Shown here: in pieces, positions 1 to 11,165 of the stretch
Layout of the letters: each line of letters opens with the position of its first letter
How positions within the stretch are numbered: position 1 is the first letter of the stretch
NCBI GenBank assembly: GCA_030737835.1
Contig: JAUJYN010000015.1
Location: 802,861-866,860 of the forward strand
DNA from: Acorus gramineus
Lineage: Eukaryota; Streptophyta; Magnoliopsida; Acorales; Acoraceae
DNA length: 64,000 bases
Direction of reading: 5' to 3'
Notes under the pieces: model-generated
What the model saw: the letters and a program-made list of their open reading frames with translations, nothing else
Told to the model about the DNA's origin: nothing
The model's database searches: none
Made by a program: the position numbers and the translations under genes

Positions 1-228
1 AAATACGCATCAAGGAGACTAAACTGAAAGCAGAGGTGAGATCTCTATTTATACCGCTAGAACAAAGTGGACAGACATAAGCATCATGCAACGCAAAAGC
101 TAAGCTAACATTATGTTCTTGTTTCTAACATTACCAGGTCAAAGAAATGGAGGAAAGACTCGCCAAGTTGAGTGAGGGGACTGCTTTAGTGAACCCAGAA
201 GACAGAAAGGCAGTTGAAGAAATTCAAG
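1..228 (+). pseudogene. HOP2-like (homologous-pairing protein 2) gene fragment, two exons
   Basis: Codons at 3-35 and 138-228 read in one phase across a GT-AG intron (36-137; donor GAG|GTGAG, acceptor TTACCAG|GTC). The peptide runs IRIKETKLKAE then VKEMEERLAKLSEG and ALVNPEDRKAVEEIQ. From memory of the family, this resembles the coiled-coil to C-terminal transition of plant and animal HOP2, the MND1 partner in meiotic strand exchange; no alignment was run. A donor-like GT follows at 229. The rest of the gene is not recognisable downstream, and half of the second exon recurs at 1238. It is either a fragment captured by the CACTA element or the edge of a real gene to the left. No function is expected of the fragment itself. 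Confidence 0.5.
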
Positions 229-362
229 GTCTCCTGCCCACATAATTCATATATTTAAAATTATTATCAATCTCACTCCATATAACATCAAGTTCAAGAA
301 GATAAATTTTGGAGAATTAACAAAAATTTCCTCAACTAAGAATAAGTTAACAACAAAAAAAC
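183..362. repeat. 180-bp direct repeat, copy 1
   Basis: Copy 1 of a duplication that appears perfect by eye. It covers the last 46 bases of the second HOP2-like exon plus following intron-like AT-rich sequence. The partner is 1238-1417, about 1.06 kb downstream in the same orientation. Confidence 0.9.
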
Positions 363-1237
363 TTGCAACCATCAGAACTGTATTGACATGGCTTTCTCTC
401 ACACAAGCTCAGGGGAGGACCAGAGATTTTGTTAAGACTTTCATTGATATGTCAAGACAACGTGTACTATAGGGTCACTGCCTTTCGTAATTGCCAATAT
501 GTGTACTAATAACCTCTGATACAGCTCCAACTTTTATAATGGGAAAAATGCTTCCTCATCATGAAAGTACATATAATTCTTCTCTTATTGATTGAGTTCC
601 ATTATGTACAATCAACCATATATTTCTCAATGTCTATGAATGCAGCATCTTCTTTGGGAGTCAGCATCAAGTCCATCTTAGCAGAGCTCTTACTTTTTTT
701 CAAAGTCCTCATTTAGTGCCAAAATTTTCTTGCTCGTCATGCAATTTTATATTTTGTCCATATCAAGAGATCTCCCACAGAGATCAATATTATATGTCCA
801 AGCTTAGAGGTAGTTTTTTTCTTTTGTTTTTCATTTATCAATGCTCAAAAGGAAAGGCAAGCTAGTAATATAGTATATAAGAACAAAAAAATCACAGGTT
901 GGAAAGAAGTTTTATTGTTATTAAGACTCGTGTATCCACCAGCAAACATGCCCAAAAATTTTAGCAAACAGAGTCATCGGAAGAAACATAATAATTCAAA
1001 ACCCATGCCAACATATAATTAACTATTGAAGACTGCCCAATATGAAAATAATTCTTGCACAGACAAGATTGATAATTCTAAACTCCGAAGATTAAGAAAC
1101 ATATAAAGTCATCAATTGAGGAAAAGTAGTACACATAAATGGTCTATGGAAGTAAAACCAACATGTGTGGACTCATAGTGAGCAGCAATTGAAATTTCAT
1201 ATTTGCTACTAAAATTTGGGATTTTAAAACAGAGAAG
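363..1237. other. AT-rich non-coding spacer between the 180-bp repeats
   Basis: No reading frame, RNA gene or repeat is recognised here. It could be intron sequence of the HOP2-like fragment or CACTA internal filler. Confidence 0.4.
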
Positions 1238-1417
1238 GCTTTAGTGAACCCAGAAGACAGAAAGGCAGTTGAAGAAATTCAAGGTCTCCTGCCCACATAA
1301 TTCATATATTTAAAATTATTATCAATCTCACTCCATATAACATCAAGTTCAAGAAGATAAATTTTGGAGAATTAACAAAAATTTCCTCAACTAAGAATAA
1401 GTTAACAACAAAAAAAC
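1238..1417. repeat. 180-bp direct repeat, copy 2
   Basis: Same sequence as 183-362. The exon part here starts in mid-exon directly after an unrelated AAACAGAGAAG, so there is no splice acceptor at the join. It is therefore a duplicated DNA segment and not a second functional exon. Confidence 0.9.
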
Positions 1418-1778
1418 CTGCACTCATGTCACTTCATACAAAACATCTGTAAATGCTCACAAGTTACAAATTCAGACAGTTAACTATTAAAAAAACCTGC
1501 ACCCATTGCCTTGTTCTGGTTTTCTAAAGGAGATTCCAGTTGTGCCTCTTTTTTTTTGTGTGCTTGGCAGGGAAAATACAATGCATTGATTCTAACACAT
1601 ACTTCATTTTCTATGAATCTAAATGAAACAGTGAACATACATGACTATAAAACCTCTAAATAGACTCAAAAATCAGTTTCAAATGCACCTTTGATATCAG
1701 GTGTAGAAATATCGGTAAAAATATTTTTCAACAACATGTCTTTGAAGGTGAAGATCGGGCAAATCAAAGACTAAGAGA

Positions 1779-1781
<3 letters not shown>

Positions 1782-1813
<32 letters not shown>
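1782..1813. repeat. (GA)n microsatellite
   Basis: An uninterrupted GA dinucleotide run just before the GATCGAAG-rich block. Confidence 0.95.
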
Positions 1814-1814
<1 letters not shown>

Positions 1815-1839
1815 GATCACCTTTGGGGAATCAAAGTTA

Positions 1840-2030
1840 GACGGCGGTGGATCGGAGACGATCGAAGTTGGACGGAGACGGTGATCGAAGTCGGATTGCG
1901 ACGGCGGCTTGATCGGAGACGATCGAAGTTGGATCGAAGTCGGATTGCGACGGCGGCTTGATCGAAGTCGGCTTGATCGAAGTTGGACGGAGACGGCGAT
2001 CGAAGATCGGCTTGATCGATCGCAGACAAT
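1840..2030. repeat. GATCGAAG / GCGACGGCGG-rich imperfect tandem repeats
   Basis: GATCGAAGT(T/C)GGA and GCGACGGCGGCTTGATCG units recur with irregular spacing. The open minus-strand frame of 78 codons here (1817-2053) merely follows the repeat and is not taken as a gene. This is probably CACTA subterminal or internal repeat sequence. Confidence 0.7.
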
Positions 2031-2368
2031 CGGCAGACCAAATGTGTTTCCAAGAAGTTAGGTTTTTTTTTTTTTTAATATATATTTAGAAAGATCGGAC
2101 GGCTGTGATCAAAAGTGAAACAATGAACGGTTAGATCTAAATTTAATATTTGCGACGGCCAATCTTCCGTCGCCAATAGTGTATTATTTGCGACGGTAGG
2201 CTATTGCCGCCGCAAATACATATTTTAAACAGCGGCTTATTTCAGCCGTCGCAAATGTCGAGAAGTATTTGAGAACCAAAAAAATAGCGTAAAAAAAATG
2301 GGCATTTGCGACGGTTTTGGCCATCCGTCGCAAAAAAAGCGTCCCAAAAAATGATTTTTCTTGTAGTG

Positions 2369-3094
2369 AACCCTTAAATCCCAAAACCAATAAATCTAGT
2401 TTGATCTTAAGAAATCCTTCGAGATCCATTGAAATCTAATAAAAACATCATCTATTTAAAATCAATCAAACCCTAACCCTAATCCATCAACCTTCTTCCC
2501 AAATAATCGATTGACACAATCATCTCCTAACCAAAAATAAATTGAAATACTAAACAACAAAATCAATAGAGTTATCACCTTGTAGTGCTCGACGGGTAGA
2601 GTTAGGTCATCACCACCCTTCATGCCTCATGAGAATTCTGATGCAAACCCTAACCCAAAACGTGTTATATAAAAGGGTTTTTACCAAATTACAAAACGAC
2701 CCCTCAAGTATTACGGGTTTACAACTAGGTCCTTATCCGATTTACAGAAAGATCCCTATCCGATTTACAAACAAGTCCCTGAAGCCTAAAAAGGTATTCT
2801 GGATTCGCAACTACATCCCTGGGCCCAATAACTTAACACAAAATCCTAAAAACCTAATTTTCCTAACTCCGAATCTCACCAAATTTCAACCAAAATATCT
2901 TGAGACTATAAAGATCTCCAGAAAAATATAAAATAAATATTTCAACATCAATTTATAATTTTTATAATTATAAATCAAATTGGACCCATTTGGGCCTACC
3001 GCCAAATCAAAAAATGAAATAATTAAATTTCAATTAAAATTTCCATTATATATTTAAAATAAATATATAAGGCTAAAAATACAGAGACGTTACA
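2369..3094 (-). repeat. Element A 3' LTR, partial (cut by the CACTA)
   Basis: Closely matches 9737-10472 and ends in CGTTACA, which on the minus strand is the LTR start TGTAACGTCTCTG. It is followed by a polypurine tract (minus strand) at 3095-3112. The rest of this LTR would lie left of the CACTA element, outside the window. Confidence 0.85.
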
Positions 3095-4310
3095 TTCTTC
3101 CCCCCTTAAAGGAATTTAGTCCTCTAAATTCAAAGGAGAAACACAAAATGGAAGACATACGACATCCTATAATAACAAAACAATCATTCATCATACATTC
3201 AAACAATAAATGTATGAGTCAGTTAATGATTCTGACACATACACGGCAATCACAGCAAATACAGACAATGGTATAAGAATCCATCTTATACGCCGCAAAC
3301 AATCAAACAAACAAGTATATAAGTAAAAGAACCAATGCTCCGCATTGAAATTCCAACTTATACCGAAAAAAACAACATACAATGACAACATAACAAAACA
3401 ATCATATAAGCTTGGTCCACAATGCTTCCGCTGCACCACTCTGATATATAGTGACCTAAACGACAAGTGGATTAACTTAAGCGACATAGATAAAAAAAAT
3501 AAGACATTCACAAATCACAACAATTACTGTATAGGTCAAACCCACCTACGCCCCACACTATAGGTGTTTTAACTTGTACGATATAAACAAGATCAACAAT
3601 ACACATAAATTGCACACAATCATTTGTATAAGCCAGGCCTACCTATGTCCCATTTCACAGGTAATCCAACTTATACCATACAAGCAATGACAAGAAAACA
3701 AATTAAGAAAAATAATATTCATCCAAATTGAACAAGTCGGGTCCATTTACGTCCCATACCATAAATGGTCCAACTTGTACAACACAAAAGGGGCAATTAT
3801 GACACTAATGACATTCCTAACATTAGGAATAAGAATTAATTTACCACAATGCACATTCACGAATTTGATGTGTCTTTCACATCGCCATTAGAAACATAAA
3901 TACATTCTCGAATGTCGCAAATGCTTAACCATGTATAACGTTGAAAACAAATCTCAATCTCTTTGGTGCGCTTTCCAACGTGCGCTTAATCCACCAAAAT
4001 TTTGTCATAACAAAAACAAACAAACGGTTAGAATGCAAACCCTATATGCAATGCATCTTAACATGCCCTAAGCCTATCCTAGGCTTCAAAGGAAATTCTC
4101 CTATAGGCCGCCTTAAGATCCAAAAAGATAACTACACATAAAAGATTACCTTAAGCTCCATAATCAAAATTCTAAGGTAACCAAAATAGCCCAACCAGAT
4201 TTTTCTATAGGATAGCAAAACTTAATCTCCTTAGGTTATTCGAGCTTAGACCCTAAACTCAACAGATCAACTAAGATGGCCATAACCTATAGTCCGAGAG
4301 TTGAACTTAC

Positions 4311-4335
4311 GCTCCGATACCACTCTGTATCAGAG
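4311..4335 (-). other. Degenerate second copy of the element A primer-binding region
   Basis: GCTCCGATACCA followed by TGTATCAGAGC. The surrounding block (cataaccta-agtccgag-gttgaac) recurs about 150 bp downstream in front of the true PBS, so the PBS-flanking block is duplicated. The two half-sites face each other. Confidence 0.6.
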
Positions 4336-4460
4336 CTAGATAAAAATACATCTACTCTATAACTCCAGAGGATAATTAAGTCCAAGTTTACATGGAATCG
4401 TAAACATAAGCTCTAAGCCAACTAATATATCCATAACCTACAGTCCGAGGGTTGAACCTA

Positions 4461-4473
4461 GGCTCTGATACCA
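4461..4473 (-). other. Primer-binding site, element A (initiator Met tRNA)
   Basis: The minus strand reads TGGTATCAGAGCC, complementary to the 3' end of plant initiator tRNA-Met. It lies 3 nt from the LTR edge at 4477 and sets the element orientation as minus. Confidence 0.9.
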
Positions 4474-4557
4474 TTCTTTAACGCCCCCGGATCCACGGCC
4501 CCGTTTTTGAACCGTGAAAATCCGTGTGCGTTAACTAAATTCCTCGAATCTCAGAGT

Positions 4558-4582
4558 TCTATATATATATATATATATATTA
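4558..4582. repeat. (AT)n microsatellite in LTR A
   Basis: A TA dinucleotide run within the LTR, with a shorter run near 4620. Confidence 0.85.
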
Positions 4583-5799
4583 TTTTCATCCAGAGAACAT
4601 ACGAATACATCACCATAATTATATATATATTGTCAATGCAAAAATCCAACACAAATTCAATATACATCGAAAACAACTTAATTTATATATCCACACTATC
4701 ATACATATGGGTCCTCTACATGCCAAAGAAATGACCAACACCTTTTACACAAGTCTAGTGCTCCGGAAATAAAATACGAGCTTCAAACTCCAACGCCTTA
4801 ACGAGATCGACAACCACCAACAGCTAATCTGAAAGGTTGGGAAGAGAGAGGGATGAGCTACCACACGCTCAGTGAATGGACACAAGTGTCCCAATAATAT
4901 ATTATACTTCAAAATAATCAGTTAAAAAGTGTCTATGGAACAATTGTTGTAATATAAAGCAAAGCTTATAATAAAGAAGCCATTTAAAACATTCAAGGAT
5001 ATAATAACATTTCTCTTTCGAATAAAATGTGATGTCATAAAAATCTTCTCATGATTTCAAACTACATGTATATGAATGCAACAGACACGCATGCCCGCTT
5101 TCCACGACACCTAGCCGCAGAGATTTCACTTTGGAAATCGGGCCACGTAGACATAGCCACCTAGACTTGGGTCAAATTTAGACCGCAGCCACCTAGACGA
5201 TTTGATGCATGCACAATCAAAACTACTTATTCTTTCAAGTATACAGCATGCGACAATTTTCATAAATCCCATAATTTCCAATGCATACGATATATCCAAA
5301 ATATCAACCCATATGATGATAACATGCTCATATGGTTCATACAAGATGGATTTCATAATTATAAAATAACATGATGTTTTTCAAATATTATAGAGACATC
5401 CACTCACCTCCAGTCCATGCAATACAAACCAATGCACGTGCATGAACGCTACACACTCGCACGTGGATAACCTAGCATAACAATTATGCAATCAATAAAT
5501 AAGAAAATCATTCAATCATGACAAACAACTAACAAACAACTTACAACAACACTTAGCCCAATAATCCCAAGAGCCCGTACCAAATAGACCTACAATCCGC
5601 AACTCACCTTAAAGGCCTAACAAAAATCCCAACTCCAAAAAAATATTAAAATGTTCATATCTCACAATGATCCGATAATCAATATCCATTTATTTCATAA
5701 GGCCCACATAATCGATCAATCCTCGAATAAATATTTAGACAAATCCGATAAGGCTCAACTATAATTCCAATGATCGAAATAACTCAATCCAATCAATTT

Positions 5800-5804
5800 A
5801 CATC
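5800..5804. repeat. Target-site duplication ACATC, left
   Basis: ACATC directly precedes the LTR start TGTCACG at 5805 and recurs at 9344-9348 directly after the LTR end. Confidence 0.9.
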
Positions 5805-7445
5805 TGTCACGCCCCAGGGCGGCCATCCCCGGGACGCGGCAAGTGTATATATAATATCAGAATCTACACAGGAGGTCAATAATATATCATACACAACAAC
5901 CAGAATGACACACAGACAACAAAGAGGCTGACATGATATATACACCAAATGCGGAAGCAAAAGACTGAATCTATAAATAAACATACTACAGACTCGATAC
6001 TCAATCATCTGTCCTATGAGAGCCAATATACACCAATACAACTGAATATATACAAACGCGTGCCAAGCACGAAAATAAAATACATACAGTCAAGAAGGGA
6101 TGCTAATAACCTCTGGCACTCGCGGAACGTGGCGCTGCTCCGCTACTGAAGGAATCCCTCGGAAAGCTCCAACTGCTGCTCCGGCTCCAGCTCAGGCTCA
6201 ATGGCAACTGGGGAAAACATATGCGAGGGGTGAGCCACACGCTCAGTGAACAGCACAACCCATGCATCACAGACAATATTGACCACAATTCAATTATTTA
6301 TCCATCCTCTAAGTGGCATAACAACATAATCCAGTGGTTCGTACATCGCCGAACCACCACACCCTCATCCTCACCCATCAATGGGTGACATAGGCTATTG
6401 GGACTGATAATTATCCAACCACAATCCAACGGGTCGCTCATCGCCAACCCACTACACCCTCACCCTCACCCTACCACGGGTGACATAGGATTTTGGGACT
6501 GACTAGGCTGTTGGTCACCCTTGGTCCACCGATAGTCTCTCCTCCACTCCGTAGGCCGCTTGGCTTTCACCCACAACTTCAGCCCAGTCCGAAACCAAAT
6601 CAGGAGGCGCCTACTGATGGGAACCCTTGGAAGGGACGGCCTTTCTAACGCTGGGGCAACCTCTACCGGATCCAACGAAGGGAAACAGAACAGCCTATCC
6701 ATACGCATATGATCCACTCGGATCCGCCAATAACACATCTCCACAACTCTAATGTCCTGAATTCCTCAGAATTCCTTAAGGCGCATAACCAATATGCGGG
6801 GAACATACACAATAATTAGCAAGGGTGGAATATCATTGGGGGAAAGAAACTTGGGAGGGCAGCGTGAGTTCCCGATATAGGACACCCTGACAACCAAACA
6901 AGGAACACGGAGTACCCTAACCCGGGTCTCACCGCTGTCCTCGCAAGGCCCCTCCCCTATAATATTCACTAAATATGCTAATAATCATATAATTTGGTAT
7001 AACATTACTTATAATATTATTGGGACAATAAACCTTGGGAGGGCAGCGTGAGTTCCCGATACAGGACACCCCGACAACCAAACAAGGAACACAGAGTACC
7101 CTAACCCGGGTCTCAGTGTTGACCTCGCAAGGCTCCTCCCTATAATATTATCTAAGGCATGCGTTTAACATACACTAGCATTTAATTTAATAAATAAACT
7201 AGTAGGACGCATGCATAGGCCAAGGCTTCCTAGCATGAGAACAGGGGGACATGATGCATGGCTCATACACATATCCTAAGGGTGCAAGTCCCTAACATGC
7301 AAAGTCTAGGTTAGCATGCATTCTACATTTAAATCATGCTCGCATGGAATACACATTACAATAGGTTAATATAAATCCATGGTGCCCCAGGAGAGGTCGG
7401 TATACGCCCAAATGCGTATAACGCCTCTCTAATGGGTTGGATTGT

Positions 7446-7495
7446 CCCACTCACCGAAGATCGGGTCGTCGCGCGACCGCCCGTCAAGATCTGCA
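7446..7495 (-). other. Splice-site-like module in LTR B
   Basis: On the minus strand: CTTGCAG|ATCTTGACGG, about 40 nt of GC-rich sequence, then CG|GTGAGTGGGAC. Acceptor and donor consensus are both present in the element-sense direction, and the same arrangement recurs in other LTRs of the window. Use as a real exon is unproven. Confidence 0.5.
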
Positions 7496-7639
7496 AGACA
7501 GACATTTACACGGTGAGTTAAATACACAAATACACCAAAATACTCACAAAATACTCCAAAAGAACCCAATACTCGGGCAAACGTACATACGGCCCGTACG
7601 CACGTTAGCCCGAGCACTCCGACTCACTCCCGCACTCTC

Positions 7640-8480
7640 GGCAATCACTCGCACGGCCACCCGCCCTCGGATGCGCCGCCGCACCTCAGCCCGCGCGCCC
7701 AAGCGCACCGCCGGGCCCCTGCCCGCACGCCTGGACCCGCAGCCGCACCACCCAGGGCACCGCGCGCCCTGCCGCAGCAGCCCGCGCGCACCCCGCACCG
7801 GCCCCGTGCTGACCCGCGAGCACACCGCACGCCCCGCGCGCCCAATGCCTCGCCCCGCGCGCACCCACTGCTCTCCTCACCACGCGCACGCCAGTGCCTC
7901 TGCCCAGCGCCCCGCACGCATGCACCTCTGCAGTGCCCAGCGCCCAGCGCCCCTGCGCCCAGCGCTCAGCACCCTCGCCCAGCACCCGGTATCCGTGATC
8001 AGCTCCCAGCACTCAGCGCCCAGCACCTGGTATCCGCGATCAGCTCCCAGCGCTCAGCGCCCAGCACCCGGGACCCTCACCCAGCGCCCACGCGCACGCC
8101 CGCGCAACACGCGCCCGCGCAACACGCGCCCAGCGCGCCTGGCAGCACGCGCCCAGCGCGCCTGCCAGCCTGCCCGCGCTGCTGCCCGCGCTGCCTGCCT
8201 GTGCGCGTCGCCGAGTGGCTCGAGCATCGTTCGCCTGCACGCCTGGGCACTGCCTGATGCCCGAGCGCCCCCTGCCAGCTGCCCGAGCATGGCCTGCCCA
8301 ACCGACCTGCCCTGCTCGCACAACCCGCAGCCATCCTACTCCGCACGCCTCCCCCTACACCCCCCGAGCGCACGCCCGCGCGCGCACCCCCGCGCACGCG
8401 CTCGCGCGCCCGGCAAACTGGTGCACCTGCTCCCAGCCTACCCGAGCTAGTCTTCGCTGCGCGCCCAGCACCTAGCACGC
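7640..8480. other. GC-rich low-complexity island in LTR B
   Basis: Strongly C-rich on the plus strand with many GCCCAGC-type repeats. It keeps long frames open on both strands (Pro/Ala/Arg-rich one way, Gly/Ala/Arg-rich the other). These frames are composition artefacts and not genes. Confidence 0.8.
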
Positions 8481-9343
8481 CCAGCGCCATCCCGAGCGCA
8501 CGCCCGCACGCCTAGCACGCCCTTTGACGCTGCACGCCTGCTGCGCCTGCCTGGGCGCTGCCTGTGCTGCCCGCTGCCCGGGACTGCCAGCCCACATGCC
8601 CGAGCTCCTCTACCACCCACCTCCGGCCACCAATGGCCTCCGACCACCACCCCACAGCCCTCCGACGGCCACCCACCGCCGCCGACCACCACCCAACCTC
8701 ATTTCCACTCTCCTAACATACATCTAAGCATAAAAAGAGAAGAAAAAGACCTTACCAAGGGGAGGAAGCGAAGTCCGGTTGCTCTCCGCGCACCGAAACC
8801 TCTCTCAAAAGGCTTCCAACGCCCGGATCTACTCCCACCTCCGAAATGGTCCAAATCAGGGAAGAAGAGAGGGGGGATGGAGGGGCAAAACTCGTTGGAA
8901 TTCGAATTTGAAAGCACCGGGGTGTAGATCGGGACCCGATCTACACTTCCTATGCTTTAGGTTTTTGGGTTTGAGGGGTCTAAGGGCTTCAAAAGTGAGA
9001 AATAGAGAGAGGGGAGAGAGAAATCAATTTGGTAGGGATGATGAATAGTGTCATCAGATTTTTAGATCTCACTATATATATCAAGTGACTTAAAAACCCG
9101 GATACGCCCCGGAACTGTGAAATTTCAGAAACGTTACCGGAATTCGATGAAATTTTTGTGAGAGGCCTAAAATGGCACCAGGACACCAAATATGCAGTTA
9201 GATTTCCAATCGGAGTCCTCTAACTCAGGACGATAGCTAACAGTCCAAAAATTAGCGGTTCCGATCGAAAACCGAAAAAAAATGAAAAACTGCCAGAACG
9301 CTCCAACGGTTACCAGCAGGTTAAAAGTGACACATATATAACA

Positions 9344-9348
9344 ACATC
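9344..9348. repeat. Target-site duplication ACATC, right
   Basis: Partner of 5800-5804. Confidence 0.9.
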
Positions 9349-10472
9349 CAAATAACAATAATATCCAATTAATAATTCATTGATCCCACTAAACCAAATT
9401 AATTGATTTAAGATCCAATTTGAGTCACCAAGATCAATAAAATCATAAAAACCCACAAATCAAATTATACTCATTAAACATCCATTTGGGATCCCTTTAA
9501 TTTCTAAAATTCATCAAACTTTGTCATGAAGCTAAATATTTGAATTCTAAGAAACTGCACAGAAATCTTTGAAAAATCATAACTTTCTACCCGTAACTCC
9601 GAATTGGACGATTAATGATTCGTTGGAAAGATCTTTTCGAAACTATTTCTGTTTGTGAAACATCATTTTTCCAGAAATGACTCTATCATAGTCAAAAACA
9701 CAATTTAATGATCAGGTATACAATCAACCCGAAAATAACCCTTAAATCCCAAAACCAATAAATCTAGTTTGATCTTAAGAATTCTTCGAGATCCATTGAA
9801 ATCTAATAAAAACATCATCTATTTAAAATCAATCAAACCCTAACCCTAATCCATCAACCTTCTTCCCCAAATAATCGATTGACACAATCATCTCTTAACA
9901 AAAAAATAAATTGAAATACTAAACAACAAAATCAATAGAGAAAGATTTCTCACCTTGTAGTGCTCGACGGGTAGAGCTAGGTCATCACCACCCTTCATGC
10001 CTCATGAGAATTCTGATGCAAACCCTAACCCAAAACGTGTTATATAAAAGGGGTTTTTACCAAATTACAAAACGACCCCTCAAGTATTCCAGGTTTACAA
10101 CGAGGTCCTTATCCGACTTACAACAAGATCCCTGTACGATTTACAGACAAGTCCCTGAAGGCTATAAAAAGGTTTTCTGGATTCGCAACCAGATCCCTGG
10201 GCTCAATAACTTAACATAACATCCTAAGAACCTAATTTCCTCAACTCCGAATCTCACCAAATTTCAACCAAAATATCTTGAGACTATAAAAATCTCCAGA
10301 AAAATATAAAATAAATATTTCAACATCAATTTATAATTTTTATAATTATAAATCAAATTGGACCCATTTGGGCCTACCGCCAAATCAAAAAATGAAATAA
10401 TTAAATTTCAATTAAAATTTCCATTATATATTTAAAATAAATATATAAGGCTAAAAATACAGAGACGTTACA

Positions 10473-11165
10473 ATTTAAAGGGGTAAAATTATCATTTACA
10501 GAGGATTTTTGGCATTTTTAACGAATTCTAAGGGGGGTTTGTGAATACTACGTGACTATTCATCTAAAGGGAAGCATTGTTATTCTTACAAATTCAGTAT
10601 TATTTACTATTTTTTTTATCATTCTCTATGCAACTCAGATTCTATAACTATTATTTTAGAAATTATTATTAATGGGACACTATAGGTCAATTCACTGAGA
10701 GTGTGGTAGCTCACTCCTCTCCTTATTCTCATTTTTCAGAGTAGATCGATAAGGTGGTTCAGTCTCGTTGTGGTGCCACAGATCGACGTTCGTGTTTTGT
10801 AGGATTTGCTGCAATCATAGATTCCAATAAGCCTTCTGCATTGTGGACCCATTATCCATAATCAAGATAACAGTTGCATTCATAAAATAGGCATGATGCA
10901 GTCATGATATAAATATAATTAGTTTCAAAATCTATGTAGAGACTAGACCCACTCACCTTAGGTCCAATGACACAGAAACAACCCCAGAAGGCCTAAAGCA
11001 CTCTAGTCAGACCTGAAACAATGTGAACCGATCAAAATACATACATATAGTACAAAACCTGATGGTACCCGTACATGCAGAAAATGGCGGCTCCCACAGA
11101 GACTGTCACTGACCAACCCGACGGCTCCCATTGGGGCCGTTACTAACAAATCTGATTGCTCCCAT
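10473..11165. repeat. Degraded LTR-type sequence, two opposed pieces
   Basis: 10691-10721 carries TTCACTGAGAGTGTGGTAGCTCACTCC on the plus strand. 10948-10960 carries CCCACTCACCTTAGG, which on the minus strand is a GGTGAGTGGG donor-like block. Both motifs are LTR hallmarks in this window but face opposite ways, so two old fragments meet near 10850-10900. No coding capacity is seen. The second piece continues at 14515 beyond the solo LTR insertion. Confidence 0.5.
11161..11165. repeat. Target-site duplication CCCAT, left
   Basis: CCCAT precedes the LTR at 11166; TCCAT (one change) follows at 14515-14519. Confidence 0.75.

Larger units (their letters stand above)
1..2368. mobile_element. CACTA-type DNA transposon, right end (left end outside window)
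   Basis: The right boundary is clear. The sequence ends at 2368 with the complement of CACTACAAGAAAAATCA (2352-2368), the terminal inverted repeat typical of plant CACTA (En/Spm) elements. Inside it, 2148-2335 holds several direct and inverted copies of a GCGACGG-type subterminal motif. The flank at 2369 matches an uninterrupted sister LTR at 9737, so this end lies inside LTR A; AAC at 2369-2371 is the candidate 3-bp target duplication. No transposase reading frame is visible. The left TIR is not in the window, so inclusion of everything from base 1 is inferred: the element may start further right and the HOP2-like exons may be flanking sequence. Confidence 0.75.
3095..4476 (-). mobile_element. 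Element A internal region, non-coding (LARD-like)
   Basis: About 1.38 kb between the PPT next to the left LTR and the PBS next to the right LTR. No gag, protease, RT or integrase is recognisable in any frame; the short open frames here are AT-rich and unlike known families. The element must have depended on proteins supplied in trans. A large retrotransposon derivative is the best class, since its LTRs (about 2.45 kb) are too long for a TRIM. Confidence 0.75.
5805..9343 (-). mobile_element. Solo LTR, family B (3.54 kb)
   Basis: Begins TGTCACGCCCCAGGGCGG and ends TATAACA, bracketed by ACATC target duplications, with no PBS, PPT or gag-pol between. It is therefore a solo LTR left by LTR-LTR recombination. 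The same family forms the 5' LTR of element E (53089) and the split solo LTR at 27231-47145. Contents in order: the conserved block at 6223-6250, a minisatellite with two main units around 6360-6505, the splice-like module at 7446-7495, and a very GC-rich island at 7640-8480. Confidence 0.92.
4477..10472 (-). repeat. Element A 5' LTR, split into 4477-5804 and 9349-10472 by a solo LTR
   Basis: Starts TTTAACGCC (expected TGTAACGCC, apparently mutated) beside the PBS and ends CGTTACA at 10472. With the insertion and one target duplication removed, the LTR is about 2.45 kb. Its distal 736 bp match the left LTR. It carries a GATGAGCT-(cc)ACACGCTCAGTGAA block near 4852-4879 and a CACTCACC donor-like block near 5401. 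Confidence 0.85.

Noticed and set aside
2468-2486. Telomere-like CCCTAACCCTAA (also 9836, 11519 and about 25690)
   Set aside because: Only two or three units, placed inside LTRs at the same relative position in related copies; not an interstitial telomere array.
4461-4473. tRNA gene at GGCTCTGATACCA
   Set aside because: Only the 3' end complement of initiator tRNA-Met is present, next to an LTR edge; no cloverleaf or A/B boxes. It is a primer-binding site.
7437-8450. Open frame of 337 codons on the plus strand, Pro/Ala/Arg-rich, and overlapping frames on the other strand
   Set aside because: It lies entirely in the GC-rich island of LTR B, where low stop-codon density opens frames in several phases on both strands. 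It has no domain and is not conserved in frame in the sister LTRs.
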